From positions 14,747-66,896 of the forward strand of contig JAJTDO010000008.1 in NCBI GenBank assembly GCA_021300475.1: a DNA stretch of 52,150 bases, given 5' to 3'. The position numbers were made by a program, and so were the translations under genes. Positions 17,263-25,011 of this stretch are shown one piece after another (the stretch's first letter is position 1; each line of letters opens with the position of its first letter). Under the pieces are notes generated by a model, which was not told the origin of the DNA, did not search any database, and saw only the letters and a list, made by a program, of their open reading frames with translations. The stretch comes from Burkholderiales bacterium. GTDB taxonomy: Bacteria > Pseudomonadota > Gammaproteobacteria > Burkholderiales > Burkholderiaceae_B.

Positions 17263-17281
17263 TTTTTACAATGCTTGATAA
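17253..17281 (-). promoter_or_regulatory. Candidate sigma70 promoter for the gsp operon
   Basis: On the minus strand, TTATCA (17281-17276) is separated by exactly 17 bases from TATAAG (17258-17253). The -10 box matches consensus at 5 of 6 positions and the -35 at 4 of 6. Transcription would start near 17246, giving a leader of about 95 nt before gspG. The -10 overlaps the -10 of the opposing candidate promoter, so the two could not be used at once. Sequence match only. Confidence 0.4.
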
Positions 17282-17370
17282 TTCAATCTTGCAAGAGCTA
17301 GTGCACCTAACGTGCGCAAACTTTGAAGCATGGCTTTGGCCGATGGTGAAAAACCGTCGGCCTTTTTTTT
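17269..17370 (+). ncRNA. Possible terminated leader RNA or small RNA upstream of gspC
   Basis: The interval between the candidate promoter and a strong terminator would give an RNA of roughly 100 nt with no convincing reading frame. A small extra hairpin, GCAC-CTAAC-GTGC, occurs within it at about 17302-17314. It may be an attenuator leader of gspC, an independent small RNA, or nothing. I recognise no RNA family. The ends are estimates from the promoter and terminator positions. Confidence 0.25.
17338..17370 (+). terminator. Intrinsic terminator before gspC
   Basis: GGCCGATGG (17338-17346) pairs with CCGTCGGCC (17354-17362), with one G-T wobble, and eight Ts follow at 17363-17370. This is a textbook rho-independent terminator on the plus strand. 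No plus-strand gene precedes it for several kilobases, and gspC starts 69 bp further on, so it either ends a short RNA or attenuates gspC. A TATAAA at 17380-17385 could serve as a -10 for gspC beyond the terminator, though no -35 is evident. Confidence 0.7.
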
Positions 17371-17438
17371 GCCCGCCGGTATAAAATCAATGCCATATTC
17401 GATTTGTTTTCCCCTTAGAGGGTCAAAGGAGCTTTTCA

Positions 17439-17885
17439 ATGCTGCCACGCTGGGCGCCATTGGCAACCAATGTTGTTTTGCTTTTTTCCCTCGGAGCATT
17501 GCTCGCGCTGGCCGTTTTGTTGCTGCGGCAAAACCCGCCGGAAATTGTGCCGGTTCTCCCCCAATCTTCAGACGCTGCGTCTATGGTGGACCGCGCCCCC
17601 GAGGCGCGTCTGTTGGGTGCAGACGTTTCTGGCGGCGTCGTACCTCCAGCGGTGCAAGTGTTGGGCGTGGTTTCGGGCGAGCGTCAAAGTGCAGCTGTTT
17701 TAGCCGTCGAAGGCCGCCCCAGTCAGGCCTACCGTCTGGGTGAGGAACTTGTAAACGGATGGTTGTTGTCTGAAGTGCTGCCAGATGAAGTCGTCATTGA
17801 ACGCTCAGGCAAAGTTGCGCGCATGCGCATTGCCGAACGTCCTTCCATAGAAGGCTTGGTGCTTGTTGAGCCAGCCTCCCGCTAA
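17439..17885 (+). CDS. gspC: Type II secretion protein GspC, short form without PDZ domain
   Basis: Inner-membrane protein that couples the platform to the GspD secretin. The 148-aa protein has a cytoplasmic N-terminus, one membrane segment (VVLLFSLGALLALAVLLL) and a periplasmic homology region (VQVLGVVSGERQSAAVLAVEG, AYRLGEELVNGWLLSEVLPDEVVIER). It ends soon after, so the PDZ or coiled-coil end found in longer GspC proteins is absent. AAAGGAGC lies 6-7 bases before the ATG. It is transcribed away from the rest of the operon. Lack of the PDZ domain is known in some GspC proteins and does not by itself mean loss of function. Confidence 0.88.
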   Translation: MLPRWAPLATNVVLLFSLGALLALAVLLLRQNPPEIVPVLPQSSDAASMVDRAPEARLLGADVSGGVVPPAVQVLGVVSGERQSAAVLAVEGRPSQAYRLGEELVNGWLLSEVLPDEVVIERSGKVARMRIAERPSIEGLVLVEPASR

Positions 17886-17896
17886 ACACTTTAGTT

Positions 17897-18778
17897 TCAG
17901 TTGTGCAGGCGTTGCGTAACCACCATGCCTTTTTTGTCCGTCAGCCTGATTTGAACCGGCAACCATTCTGTTGCCGGACTGAACCAAAGCTCAATGCTGG
18001 ATTTTTCACCATTAGCGCTTTTGGTTCGCTTAAACCTCATTGCCTGTATTTCCCCATGGCGTAAAACCACCGGTTCGTAACCCAAACAATCAAAATCGAA
18101 ATCTTCAATGGTTTGCGTATTTGCGACCTTGAACTTGATCACATCTCCTTGCTTTGGCAGCGATCCCATCATTTCACTGTCTTTTAATTGAGCAGTGAGT
18201 GCGTAGATGACCGACAGACGGTCTTGTGCATGGTCAGGCAACGCTTGCCCTGCGCTGCCTGAAAACCGGATGGAGGCTGTTTTTTGATCAAACACGGTAA
18301 TCGATTCCGGTTTTTTGCCTTTTTGTTCGCTGTATTGCTGGGGTGAAAAACCGGTGTCAGTCATCAAGCCCACACTGCGCTGCGTCAGCAAACCGGAGTA
18401 AAGGCTGGCCAGCAGCCCCAACGCTTCGCCACGGCTGGAAATTTCATAACCTTGGTCTGTGAATTTGAGTTCGTGGGTCATTCTTGCCAGCGGGTCTGAT
18501 TCTGCCGCTCCCAAATACACATCAAACACCAATGCACCGCTTTTAAGAGGTGCCGCCATTGGTTTTGCCGGTGTCTCAGGCGTGACGGTGGGTGGCAAAG
18601 GCTCAACTTGCGAGGGGTCGGCCGTGGCTACTTCGGGGGCGGGTGGCGTTTCCACTGTCACGGTTTCTGCAGGGGGCATGGGAACAGCCACTTCACGTAT
18701 TTTGCTTTCAGGTATTTTTGCAACCGCGATTGCAGGCATTGTGGGTTTTTCAGCGTCTGCAACCAGAACACTGAGCAT
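17897..18778 (-). CDS. DUF3108 domain-containing protein
   Basis: A 293-aa protein with a Pro-rich N-terminal third and a DUF3108 domain from about residue 75: LVFDVYLGAAESDPLARMTHEL, SSRGEALGLLASLYSG, FDQKTASIRFSGS, LPDHAQDRLSVIYAL. The family is common in Burkholderiales and of unknown function; beta-rich, probably periplasmic or envelope-associated. I chose ATG 18778 because it shares a base with the stop of the upstream peptidase gene (TGATG); the open frame extends further but overlaps that gene. With this start no clear signal peptide or membrane segment is seen, which is unusual. It converges with gspC across an 11-bp gap. Confidence 0.8.
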   Translation of the reverse strand: MLSVLVADAEKPTMPAIAVAKIPESKIREVAVPMPPAETVTVETPPAPEVATADPSQVEPLPPTVTPETPAKPMAAPLKSGALVFDVYLGAAESDPLARMTHELKFTDQGYEISSRGEALGLLASLYSGLLTQRSVGLMTDTGFSPQQYSEQKGKKPESITVFDQKTASIRFSGSAGQALPDHAQDRLSVIYALTAQLKDSEMMGSLPKQGDVIKFKVANTQTIEDFDFDCLGYEPVVLRHGEIQAMRFKRTKSANGEKSSIELWFSPATEWLPVQIRLTDKKGMVVTQRLHN

Positions 18779-19245
18779 CAAGGGCTCATCGGGCAGACCT
18801 TTTTCTGACAAGCCAAGGTCGCTCGCCAGCCATGCAGGATATGTATCCAACGTCCGAACTCCAGAATGAGTTGATCGAATTCGATCCCACTTTGAATTAT
18901 TTTTTCGGCGATGTCGTAGGGGCTGCCAACATGGGGGCAAACAAAGTCTGCCGCCAAGCCCTCTACATGCTGAGAGTTTGGCACCCCACCAACCGCCTCA
19001 TTTAGCGCGGGGCAGCGAAATCCGCTGTTGATTTTCAATTTTGCACCCAGCATCTGTTCTATTTGCCCCAAGGTCAGCGCAAGCCTTTGCAGGTTTTCTG
19101 TTTGTAACGGGTCTGGAACATTGAGAATGTTCAATCGCTTGGCGGTATCGGAATGACAAAGCATTTGCAGGCTAAAATGACCCAGACGTTTGAGCTCTGC
19201 CAACGTTGAAGTTTCTTCTAAAAAAGGATGGTCGATTTTGCGCAT
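18778..19245 (-). CDS. M15-family D,D-peptidase (phage-type D-Ala-D-Ala carboxypeptidase)
   Basis: A 155-aa zinc peptidase of the M15A type that would cut D-Ala peptide bonds in cell-wall stem peptides. Visible motifs are INSGFRCPALNEAVGG, the zinc motif SQHVEGLAADF (His and Asp ligands) and the C-terminal FGRWIHI histidine. There is no signal peptide, as in prophage endolysin-related members, so how it would reach the wall is unclear. ATG 19245 is the best start; the upstream extension of the frame lies inside the divergent nucleotidase gene. The two genes overlap by 8 bp at their 5' ends. No other phage genes are nearby. Confidence 0.82.
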   Translation of the reverse strand: MRKIDHPFLEETSTLAELKRLGHFSLQMLCHSDTAKRLNILNVPDPLQTENLQRLALTLGQIEQMLGAKLKINSGFRCPALNEAVGGVPNSQHVEGLAADFVCPHVGSPYDIAEKIIQSGIEFDQLILEFGRWIHILHGWRATLACQKKVCPMSP

Positions 19246-19975
19246 CAAGTTTCTAAAGCGGCCTGCCGCCGGCAAAGTTTGTTTCTGGCTGGATCTGGAC
19301 AACACACTGCATAACGCCTCCAAGCATATTCTCCCCGAAATTAACGAGTCCATGACGCAATATGTGGCCGGGCACCTCAATATTGACCCTGCACAGGCCT
19401 CACAGTTGCGAAATGCCTACTGGCTGCGTTATGGCGCCACTTTGTTGGGCATGATGAAGCACCACGACGTTTGTCCACAGCATTTTTTAAAGCACACCCA
19501 TGTTTTGCCGAAGCTTCATGAACAGGTGCTGCCTGACCCGCAAATGCGGCATTTGCTGCGCCGCCTGCCCGGCAACAAGATTATTCTCACCAACGCCCCG
19601 CTTGAATACGCCATTCGCGTTTTGGCATTGCTGCGCATACAGTCTTTGGTTCATGCTGTCGTTGCGATTGATCAAATGAGCATCAATGGGCGCTTGCGTC
19701 CCAAACCCTCAGGTTTTTTATGGCCGGCAGTCAAGCGACTTGTCCCCGCCAGAAAACATGTTTTGTTTGAGGACACTGCATCGCATTTGAAATCGGTGCG
19801 TTCGCACCAAATGAAAACCGTTTGGGTTGTGCCTCCGCGTTTCCCCAAACAGCACAAAGCGGGAAAGCCAGCCCACATCGACCACAAGGTGGCGAGGTTT
19901 TCTCAGTCTGCCGCTTGGTCTTTTACTTTGGCGCAAACAGGGCAGGCCGGATCTTTGGGCACTTTAATGCGCTGA
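19238..19975 (+). CDS. HAD-family pyrimidine 5'-nucleotidase
   Basis: A 245-aa haloacid-dehalogenase-fold phosphatase with the nucleophile motif WLDLDNTLHNAS, motif II ILTNAP, and the motif IV region VLFEDTASHLKSV. This matches the SDT1/YjjG-like pyrimidine 5'-nucleotidase group found in Burkholderiales. No ATG is available near the start; TTG 19238 has AAGGA at 19224-19228 and is the best choice, with TTG 19190 as an alternative. The 3' end overlaps the convergent moeB-type gene by 73 bp, which is long. The 5' end overlaps the divergent M15 peptidase gene by 8 bp. Confidence 0.82.
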   Translation: MRIKFLKRPAAGKVCFWLDLDNTLHNASKHILPEINESMTQYVAGHLNIDPAQASQLRNAYWLRYGATLLGMMKHHDVCPQHFLKHTHVLPKLHEQVLPDPQMRHLLRRLPGNKIILTNAPLEYAIRVLALLRIQSLVHAVVAIDQMSINGRLRPKPSGFLWPAVKRLVPARKHVLFEDTASHLKSVRSHQMKTVWVVPPRFPKQHKAGKPAHIDHKVARFSQSAAWSFTLAQTGQAGSLGTLMR

Positions 19976-20670
19976 AAACCGCTGCTTCGTCCGTCGAACA
20001 ACAACAGGCTGCCGTAAAGCGGTTCCCCTGTGCCTGCGAGTATTTTCAGGGTTTCTGCCGCTTGCAGGGTGCCTATCACCCCCGTCAGTGGTGCAAACAC
20101 GCCCATGGTGGCGCAACGCACTTCACTGACATCCTCGCCTTCCGGGAAGAGGCAGTGGTAGCAGGGTTTGTCGGGTTGCTTGCTGTCGAAAACGCTGATT
20201 TGCCCGTCAAAACGAATGGCTGCGCCTGAAACCAAGGGTTTTTTGTGCTTCACGCACGCCCTATTAACAGCATGCCGCGTTGCAAAATTGTCTGAGCAAT
20301 CCAACACCACATCGACGGTGGGCAACAAATTGTCGAGGTCTTTTTCCGAGAGCTTTTGATTGAGCGCACAGACCGTTACATCCGGGTTGAGTGCTGCAAT
20401 GCCGTGACTTGCAGACTGCACCTTGTCCATGCCGATGCGCTCGGTGGTGTGCAGAATTTGTCTTTGCAGGTTGGTCAGGTCGACTTGGTCGCCATCGGCG
20501 ATGGTCAGTTTACCCACGCCAGCGCTCGCCAGATACAGCGCTGCAGGGCAACCCAGCCCGCCGGCGCCCACAATCAGAACGTGGGCTTCACGGATCCGGG
20601 TTTGTCCCTCCACACCTATTTCATCAAGAAGAATGTGGCGGGAATACCGCAGCAACTGTTCATCGTTCAA
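19903..20670 (-). CDS. moeB: HesA/MoeB/ThiF-family adenylyltransferase
   Basis: A 255-aa E1-like enzyme that adenylates the C-terminal glycine of a ubiquitin-like sulfur carrier (MoaD or ThiS). It has the nucleotide loop VGAGGLGCPAALYLASAG, DGDQVDLTNLQRQILH, the DCSDNFATR aspartates, and two CxxC zinc pairs (CYHC near 172, CPVC near 246). It starts at TTG 20670 with AGGA 7 bases upstream; the nearest ATG is out of frame. It lies 27 bp after ctpA in the same direction. Whether it serves molybdopterin or thiamine synthesis cannot be told from sequence alone. Confidence 0.9.
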   Translation of the reverse strand: MNDEQLLRYSRHILLDEIGVEGQTRIREAHVLIVGAGGLGCPAALYLASAGVGKLTIADGDQVDLTNLQRQILHTTERIGMDKVQSASHGIAALNPDVTVCALNQKLSEKDLDNLLPTVDVVLDCSDNFATRHAVNRACVKHKKPLVSGAAIRFDGQISVFDSKQPDKPCYHCLFPEGEDVSEVRCATMGVFAPLTGVIGTLQAAETLKILAGTGEPLYGSLLLFDGRSSGFQRIKVPKDPACPVCAKVKDQAAD

Positions 20671-20697
20671 GCGCTTGTCCTGCGAATCTTGCTGAGC

Positions 20698-22119
20698 TCA
20701 CTTGGACTCTTTGGTTTTTTCAGCCGTTTGATCAGCCGGTTTTGGCTTGGCGACCTGAACTGGCAAGCCTTTGATTTTATTCAAGGCTTGTTGCAGTTGG
20801 TAGTCGTCAGCAGAACCGAATTCCACAGGCTTTCTGTCCTTGGCCTCAGCACCCTCGCCCTTTGCTTTCAGGGCTGGCTTGGAAACCTTGGACTCAGCGT
20901 CCTTGTCTTTGTCATTCGACAGGTGTTTGTTCAAATCCGCTTCACGGACATGGCTGACCAAGTCGCCTTCCGGCGTTTCTTCAACCAACAGATCAGGGTC
21001 GATGCCCTTGGCCTGAATGGTGCGGCCCAACGGTGTGTAATAACGGGCTGTGGTGAGCTTGATGGCTGTGTTGTTGGTCAGCGGCAGTATGGTTTGTACT
21101 GACCCCTTGCCGAAGGTTTGTGTGCCCATGATGCTGGCACGCTTGTGATCTTGCAGTGCACCCGCAACAATTTCAGATGCCGACGCAGAGCCGCCATTCA
21201 CCAAAACCACCATCGGAACAGTTTTGGCAACTTCCGGCAATTTGCTCAGGTGGTCTTCACGGCCGCCGCGCATGTAATCTTCAGGAGACGCGTTGAATTT
21301 GCGCTTGGCATCTTCAGTGCGGCCATCGGTGGATACCACCAGTGTTTTTGGCGGTAAAAACGCGGCAGACACCCCCACCGCAGCGTTGAGCAGACCACCC
21401 GGGTCGTTGCGCAGGTCGAGCACCAAACCTTTCAGCGGTTGGTCTTTGCTGATGGTGTTGAGCGCCTTCACCACGTTTTCAGTCGTGTGTTCCTGAAATT
21501 GCGTAATACGGATGTAGCCGATACCCGGTTCAAGTACCTTGGATTTCACACTCTGAACCTTGATGACATCGCGAACAACCGTAATGATGACCGGCTTGTT
21601 TTCGCCCTTGCGCATGATGGTCAGCGTAATGCTGGTCTTGGGCTTGCCGCGCATGATTTTCACGGCGTCGTTCAACGTCAGGCCTTTGGTGGGTTTTTCA
21701 TCGAGTTTGATGATGAGGTCGCCCGCCTTCACACCGGCTTTGAAGGCTGGTGTGTCTTCAATGGGCGAAACCACTTTCACGAAACCTTCTTCGGTTCCAA
21801 CTTCAATGCCCAACCCACCGAATTCCCCCTGAGTGCCCACTTGAAGCTCTTTGTAGCCTTCGGCATCCAGATAGGTGGAGTGGGGGTCGAGGCCGCTGAG
21901 CATCCCGCTGATGGCTTCGGTAATCAGCTTTTTGTCTTCGACGCTCTCGACATAGTTTGATTTGATGGCGCCAAAAACTTCAGTGAATTGACGAAGTTCC
22001 TCCAACGGCAATGGCGCACGGCCATCGCGCTGCGCTGTTGCGGTAACTCCGAGACTGATCAGCACACCGGCGACCACGCCTACGGAAACAAGAGAGATGT
22101 TGCGAAGTTTCTGACGCAT
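20698..22119 (-). CDS. ctpA: S41-family carboxy-terminal processing protease
   Basis: A 473-aa envelope protease that trims protein C-termini. An N-terminal signal or anchor segment (ISLVSVGVVAGVLISLGVTATA) is followed by a PDZ domain (FGGLGIEVGTEEGFVKVVSPIEDTPA). The S41 catalytic core follows, with the serine in NGGSASASEIVAGAL and the lysine in GTQTFGKGSVQT. A Lys/Glu-rich tail ends the protein. I chose ATG 22119, 8 bases after the envC stop; the longer frame overlaps envC. It sits between envC and the moeB-type gene. Proteases of this class are often linked to peptidoglycan hydrolase control, fitting the envC neighbour. Confidence 0.93.
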   Translation of the reverse strand: MRQKLRNISLVSVGVVAGVLISLGVTATAQRDGRAPLPLEELRQFTEVFGAIKSNYVESVEDKKLITEAISGMLSGLDPHSTYLDAEGYKELQVGTQGEFGGLGIEVGTEEGFVKVVSPIEDTPAFKAGVKAGDLIIKLDEKPTKGLTLNDAVKIMRGKPKTSITLTIMRKGENKPVIITVVRDVIKVQSVKSKVLEPGIGYIRITQFQEHTTENVVKALNTISKDQPLKGLVLDLRNDPGGLLNAAVGVSAAFLPPKTLVVSTDGRTEDAKRKFNASPEDYMRGGREDHLSKLPEVAKTVPMVVLVNGGSASASEIVAGALQDHKRASIMGTQTFGKGSVQTILPLTNNTAIKLTTARYYTPLGRTIQAKGIDPDLLVEETPEGDLVSHVREADLNKHLSNDKDKDAESKVSKPALKAKGEGAEAKDRKPVEFGSADDYQLQQALNKIKGLPVQVAKPKPADQTAEKTKESK

Positions 22120-22127
22120 AAAAACCA

Positions 22128-23375
22128 CTATCTGGTAACGGCCCATTTCAACGGATCGATCGGCTGGCCTTGATGCCGTAATTCAAAGTATAGACCCGTT
22201 TCTAAGTTTCCACTGCTGTCACCTACACTAGCGATCGAATCACCCTGTTTGACGGTGTCTCCGACTGCTCTCAGCAGACGTTGGTTGTTGCCATAAATAC
22301 TCATGTATTGGTCGCCGTGGTCCAGGATGATCAGTTGTCCAAAACCTCTCAACCACTCCGAAAAAACCACTTTTCCATTGGAAACCGCTTTCACTGGCGC
22401 ACCTTGACCAACTTTAATGAAGATACCGCGCCAGGCAGGGCCTGAGCCATCACTCGAACGGGTCTGACCAAAACGACCTGTAATTTCTCCGCCCGAGGGC
22501 AATTCAAGCCGCCCTTTCAGTTTTGCAAAATCACCGTTGTCAGGCGCTGTGGAATACGTCATTTCGCTTCGGCGCTGCTGGGCTGGCTTGGATTTCGATT
22601 CCGCTGTTTTGCGTTCCGCTTCCGCCCGTTTTTTCGCCAGACGGATGGCTTCAGCCAATTCCTCTATCAGGGACGTCATCCGCTTCTCGTCGCGCTCCAA
22701 ACGGCTGGCTTCCTGTTTCTGACTCTCAAGACGCTTGTTTAGTTCACCCAGCAGTTGTTTGCGCGTGTCTTGCTGTTCAAGCAGCACCACTTTTTTGCGT
22801 TGTTGTGCGTTCTCATTGCGCTGCACTTGATCTTGCCGCTCTTCTTTGGCGCCCAGCAGCGCCTCCAGTTCGTCAAGTTCCTCCTGCAGTGTTTCTCCCA
22901 CGGAAACTTCTGCGGCTGAAATATGCTCATACCAGAAGGCATCGCGGGAAATGGCTTGTCTGGACTGACCACCCAACCACGCGTGCATCGGGTTGTACTG
23001 TGAACGGCGGTGCTGCGAGCGCAACACTTTTCCCAAGCGGTTTTTTTGCCGTTCTATGCTTTTTTCAGTTTCGGCCTGATCTTCGGAAATGGCGAGAATT
23101 TCAGCTTTCAGCCGTTCATTTTCCTTTTGCAGTCGTTGCAGTTGCACATTTGATTCTGCGATCGACTTTTCCACCGCCATCAGCTCTTTGCTGGTGCTGG
23201 TTTGGCGGTTGGTGGTTTGTTCGATGTTTTGCCGGACCTGTTTCAACTGCTGACGAATAACCTCACGCTCTTTGGCCACCAATTTAGGGTCTTTGGTTTC
23301 AGCCATGGCAGTGCCGCCCGCCGCGGTCGCCACGACGAGCATGCCCAACAAGCAACGGTAGGAGGCAATTTTCAA
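22128..23375 (-). CDS. envC: EnvC-like murein hydrolase activator with degenerate LytM domain
   Basis: A 415-aa exported coiled-coil protein. A signal peptide (LLGMLVVATAAGGTAMA) is followed by a long heptad-rich region (about 30-260) and a C-terminal M23/LytM domain. Catalytic residues are missing. The first zinc histidine region reads WRGIFIKVGQG, the usual HxH..R motif reads LYFELRHQG, and YGNN replaces the Tyr-x-His site. In EnvC and NlpD such domains do not cut the wall but activate amidases at the division site, so that is the likely role. It is 3 bp after gpmA, matching the common phosphoglycerate mutase-envC-ctp gene order. Confidence 0.92.
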   Translation of the reverse strand: MKIASYRCLLGMLVVATAAGGTAMAETKDPKLVAKEREVIRQQLKQVRQNIEQTTNRQTSTSKELMAVEKSIAESNVQLQRLQKENERLKAEILAISEDQAETEKSIERQKNRLGKVLRSQHRRSQYNPMHAWLGGQSRQAISRDAFWYEHISAAEVSVGETLQEELDELEALLGAKEERQDQVQRNENAQQRKKVVLLEQQDTRKQLLGELNKRLESQKQEASRLERDEKRMTSLIEELAEAIRLAKKRAEAERKTAESKSKPAQQRRSEMTYSTAPDNGDFAKLKGRLELPSGGEITGRFGQTRSSDGSGPAWRGIFIKVGQGAPVKAVSNGKVVFSEWLRGFGQLIILDHGDQYMSIYGNNQRLLRAVGDTVKQGDSIASVGDSSGNLETGLYFELRHQGQPIDPLKWAVTR

Positions 23376-23378
23376 AAC

Positions 23379-24125
23379 TTATTTGGCCTTGCCCTGATTG
23401 GCCACAGCCATCGCAGCGGCTGCAATTTCAGCCTGATCGCCGAGGTAGTAATTGCGGATTGGCTTGAGGTTTTCATCAAGTTCATACACCAAAGGGCGTG
23501 CTGTCGGAATGTTCAGATTCACAATGTCGTCTTCACCCACCTGATCCAGATACTTGATCAGGGCACGCAGCGAGTTGCCGTGTGCCGCAATTAGAACCCG
23601 TTTGCCGGATTTGATGGCTGGCGCAATGCTGTCGTTCCAGAACGGGGTAACCCGGTCTACGGTGTCTTTCAAACATTCGGTCAGCGGAATTTCCTCTGGC
23701 TTCAATTTTGTATAGCGGGGGTCGTTGCCTGCAAAACGTGGGTCGTCCACAGTAATGGGGTTCGGGGCTATTGCATAAGCCCGGCGCCAGATCATGACCT
23801 GGTCATCGCCATACTGGGCGGCGGTTTCTGTTTTGTTCAAGCCCTGCAGCGCACCGTAATGCCGTTCGTTGAGGCGCCAGGAATGGTGTACCGGAAGCCA
23901 CATGCTGTCCATCGCATCAAGAGCGATCCACAGGGTGCGGATGGCACGCTTGAGCACAGAGGTGTAGGCGAGATCGAATCCGTAGCCTTCGGCTTTCAGC
24001 AGTTCACCCGCCTTGCGCGCCTCCTCCCGACCTTTGTCGGTCAAATCTACATCAGTCCAGCCTGTGAAACGATTTTCCAGGTTCCATTGGCTTTCGCCGT
24101 GGCGCATCAGAACAAGTTTGTACAT
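23379..24125 (-). CDS. gpmA: 2,3-bisphosphoglycerate-dependent phosphoglycerate mutase
   Basis: A 248-aa cytoplasmic glycolytic enzyme that interconverts 3- and 2-phosphoglycerate. The catalytic [10 protein letters not shown] is at residues 7-16, the second signature [10 protein letters not shown] near 88, and the phosphate-binding histidine in [15 protein letters not shown] near 186. Length and motifs fit the GpmA type rather than a general histidine phosphatase. It is the first gene of the gpmA-envC-ctpA-moeB run, divergent from the rhodanese gene. Confidence 0.96.
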   Translation of the reverse strand: MYKLVLMRHGESQWNLENRFTGWTDVDLTDKGREEARKAGELLKAEGYGFDLAYTSVLKRAIRTLWIALDAMDSMWLPVHHSWRLNERHYGALQGLNKTETAAQYGDDQVMIWRRAYAIAPNPITVDDPRFAGNDPRYTKLKPEEIPLTECLKDTVDRVTPFWNDSIAPAIKSGKRVLIAAHGNSLRALIKYLDQVGEDDIVNLNIPTARPLVYELDENLKPIRNYYLGDQAEIAAAAMAVANQGKAK

Positions 24126-24176
24126 TTTTGTGCTTTTTAAAATTGATTGAGTGGTAACCCTAAATTGTACGGCAGA

Positions 24177-24182
24177 TATAAT
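24177..24182 (+). promoter_or_regulatory. Candidate -10 box for the rhodanese-grxC-secB-gpsA run
   Basis: A perfect TATAAT lies 35 bp before the rhodanese start codon. No good -35 hexamer occurs at the usual 16-18 base distance, so an activator or an atypical promoter may be involved. Sequence match only. Confidence 0.45.
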
Positions 24183-24216
24183 GGGAAATTAACCGACAGA
24201 CCCCATGGATTTGTAA

Positions 24217-24642
24217 ATGCAAACACAGTTTTTCATCGATAACGCCGCTTTGATCGTTCTGGCGCTTGTTTCAGGTGGCCTTTTGCTTGTCCCCGGGCTG
24301 ATGCGAGGCGGTGCTCAAAGGGTGTCGCCTGCTCAGGCCGCCCTTTTGATCAATCGAAACAAAGCCATTGTGCTGGATGTTCGTGACAGCGCCGCTGCCA
24401 AGGCCCAAGGCTTGATTCCTGACGCAAAGCGTGTGGAAATTACAGAATTGAAAGACAAAGCCCCCAATTTGCTTAAGAACAAAGAATTGCCGGTTTTGGT
24501 AATCTGCCAGACTGGACAGCGCAGCGGCGCTGCCGTCACAATTCTGAAAGCCGCAGGTTACACGCAGGTTTTTGCGGTTGAAGGCGGTGTCGCAGCCTGG
24601 ATGGAAGCGGGCATGCCCGTCACCGGCAAGTCTGCAGCCTAA
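24217..24642 (+). CDS. Membrane-anchored rhodanese-like protein
   Basis: A 141-aa single-domain sulfurtransferase-like protein. An N-terminal hydrophobic segment (AALIVLALVSGGLLLVPGLM) anchors a rhodanese domain with AIVLDVRDSAAAKAQGLIPDA and the active-site loop VICQTGQRSGAA, whose cysteine would carry persulfide. It lies 31 bp before grxC and upstream of secB, an arrangement also known from E. coli (yibN-grxC-secB-gpsA). The natural substrate is unknown. Confidence 0.92.
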   Translation: MQTQFFIDNAALIVLALVSGGLLLVPGLMRGGAQRVSPAQAALLINRNKAIVLDVRDSAAAKAQGLIPDAKRVEITELKDKAPNLLKNKELPVLVICQTGQRSGAAVTILKAAGYTQVFAVEGGVAAWMEAGMPVTGKSAA

Positions 24643-24673
24643 GCCAACTGCCTAAATTTCAAGGAATTCAATT

Positions 24674-24955
24674 ATGACTGCCAGCGTCACTGCAAAAGTT
24701 TTGATGTATTCAACCGGGGTGTGCCCCTACTGCGTTCGCGCAGAACGCTTGCTGACTGAGCGCGGCGTCACCCAAATCGAAAAGGTTCGAATTGATCTCG
24801 AACCCGAACGGCGCGACGAAATGATGACCCGCACCGGTCGCAGAACCGTTCCGCAAATCTACATCGACGAAACACACGTTGGCGGCTTTGACGACCTCGC
24901 CGCCTTGGATCGCGCCGGTGGCCTGACACCGCTGCTGGCTCGTCAGGCAGGCTGA
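24674..24955 (+). CDS. grxC: Glutaredoxin 3
   Basis: A 93-aa glutathione-dependent disulfide reductase. The dithiol active site CPYC is in STGVCPYCVRAERLL, followed by the TVPQIYIDETHVGGFDDL glutathione-binding region. Length is typical of class-I glutaredoxins. AAGGAA precedes the ATG. The order yibN-grxC-secB-gpsA is conserved in proteobacteria and supports the symbol. Confidence 0.95.
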   Translation: MTASVTAKVLMYSTGVCPYCVRAERLLTERGVTQIEKVRIDLEPERRDEMMTRTGRRTVPQIYIDETHVGGFDDLAALDRAGGLTPLLARQAG

Positions 24956-25011
24956 ACAACCCCAATCTTTTTTAAGGCGCAAGCCTTGCACTTAATAACG
25001 GAACACACAGA

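Noticed and set aside
17266-17499. A 77-codon minus-strand open frame across the gspG-gspC control region
   Set aside because: It covers the promoters, the terminator and the start of gspC, has no ribosome site or family pattern, and its composition follows the antisense of gspC.
20356-21102. A 248-codon plus-strand open frame opposite moeB and ctpA
   Set aside because: It lies antisense to two well-supported genes and shows no recognisable protein features.
22128-22560. EnvC-like protein as an active M23 endopeptidase
   Set aside because: The zinc histidines of the LytM domain are replaced, so activator function is the better reading.
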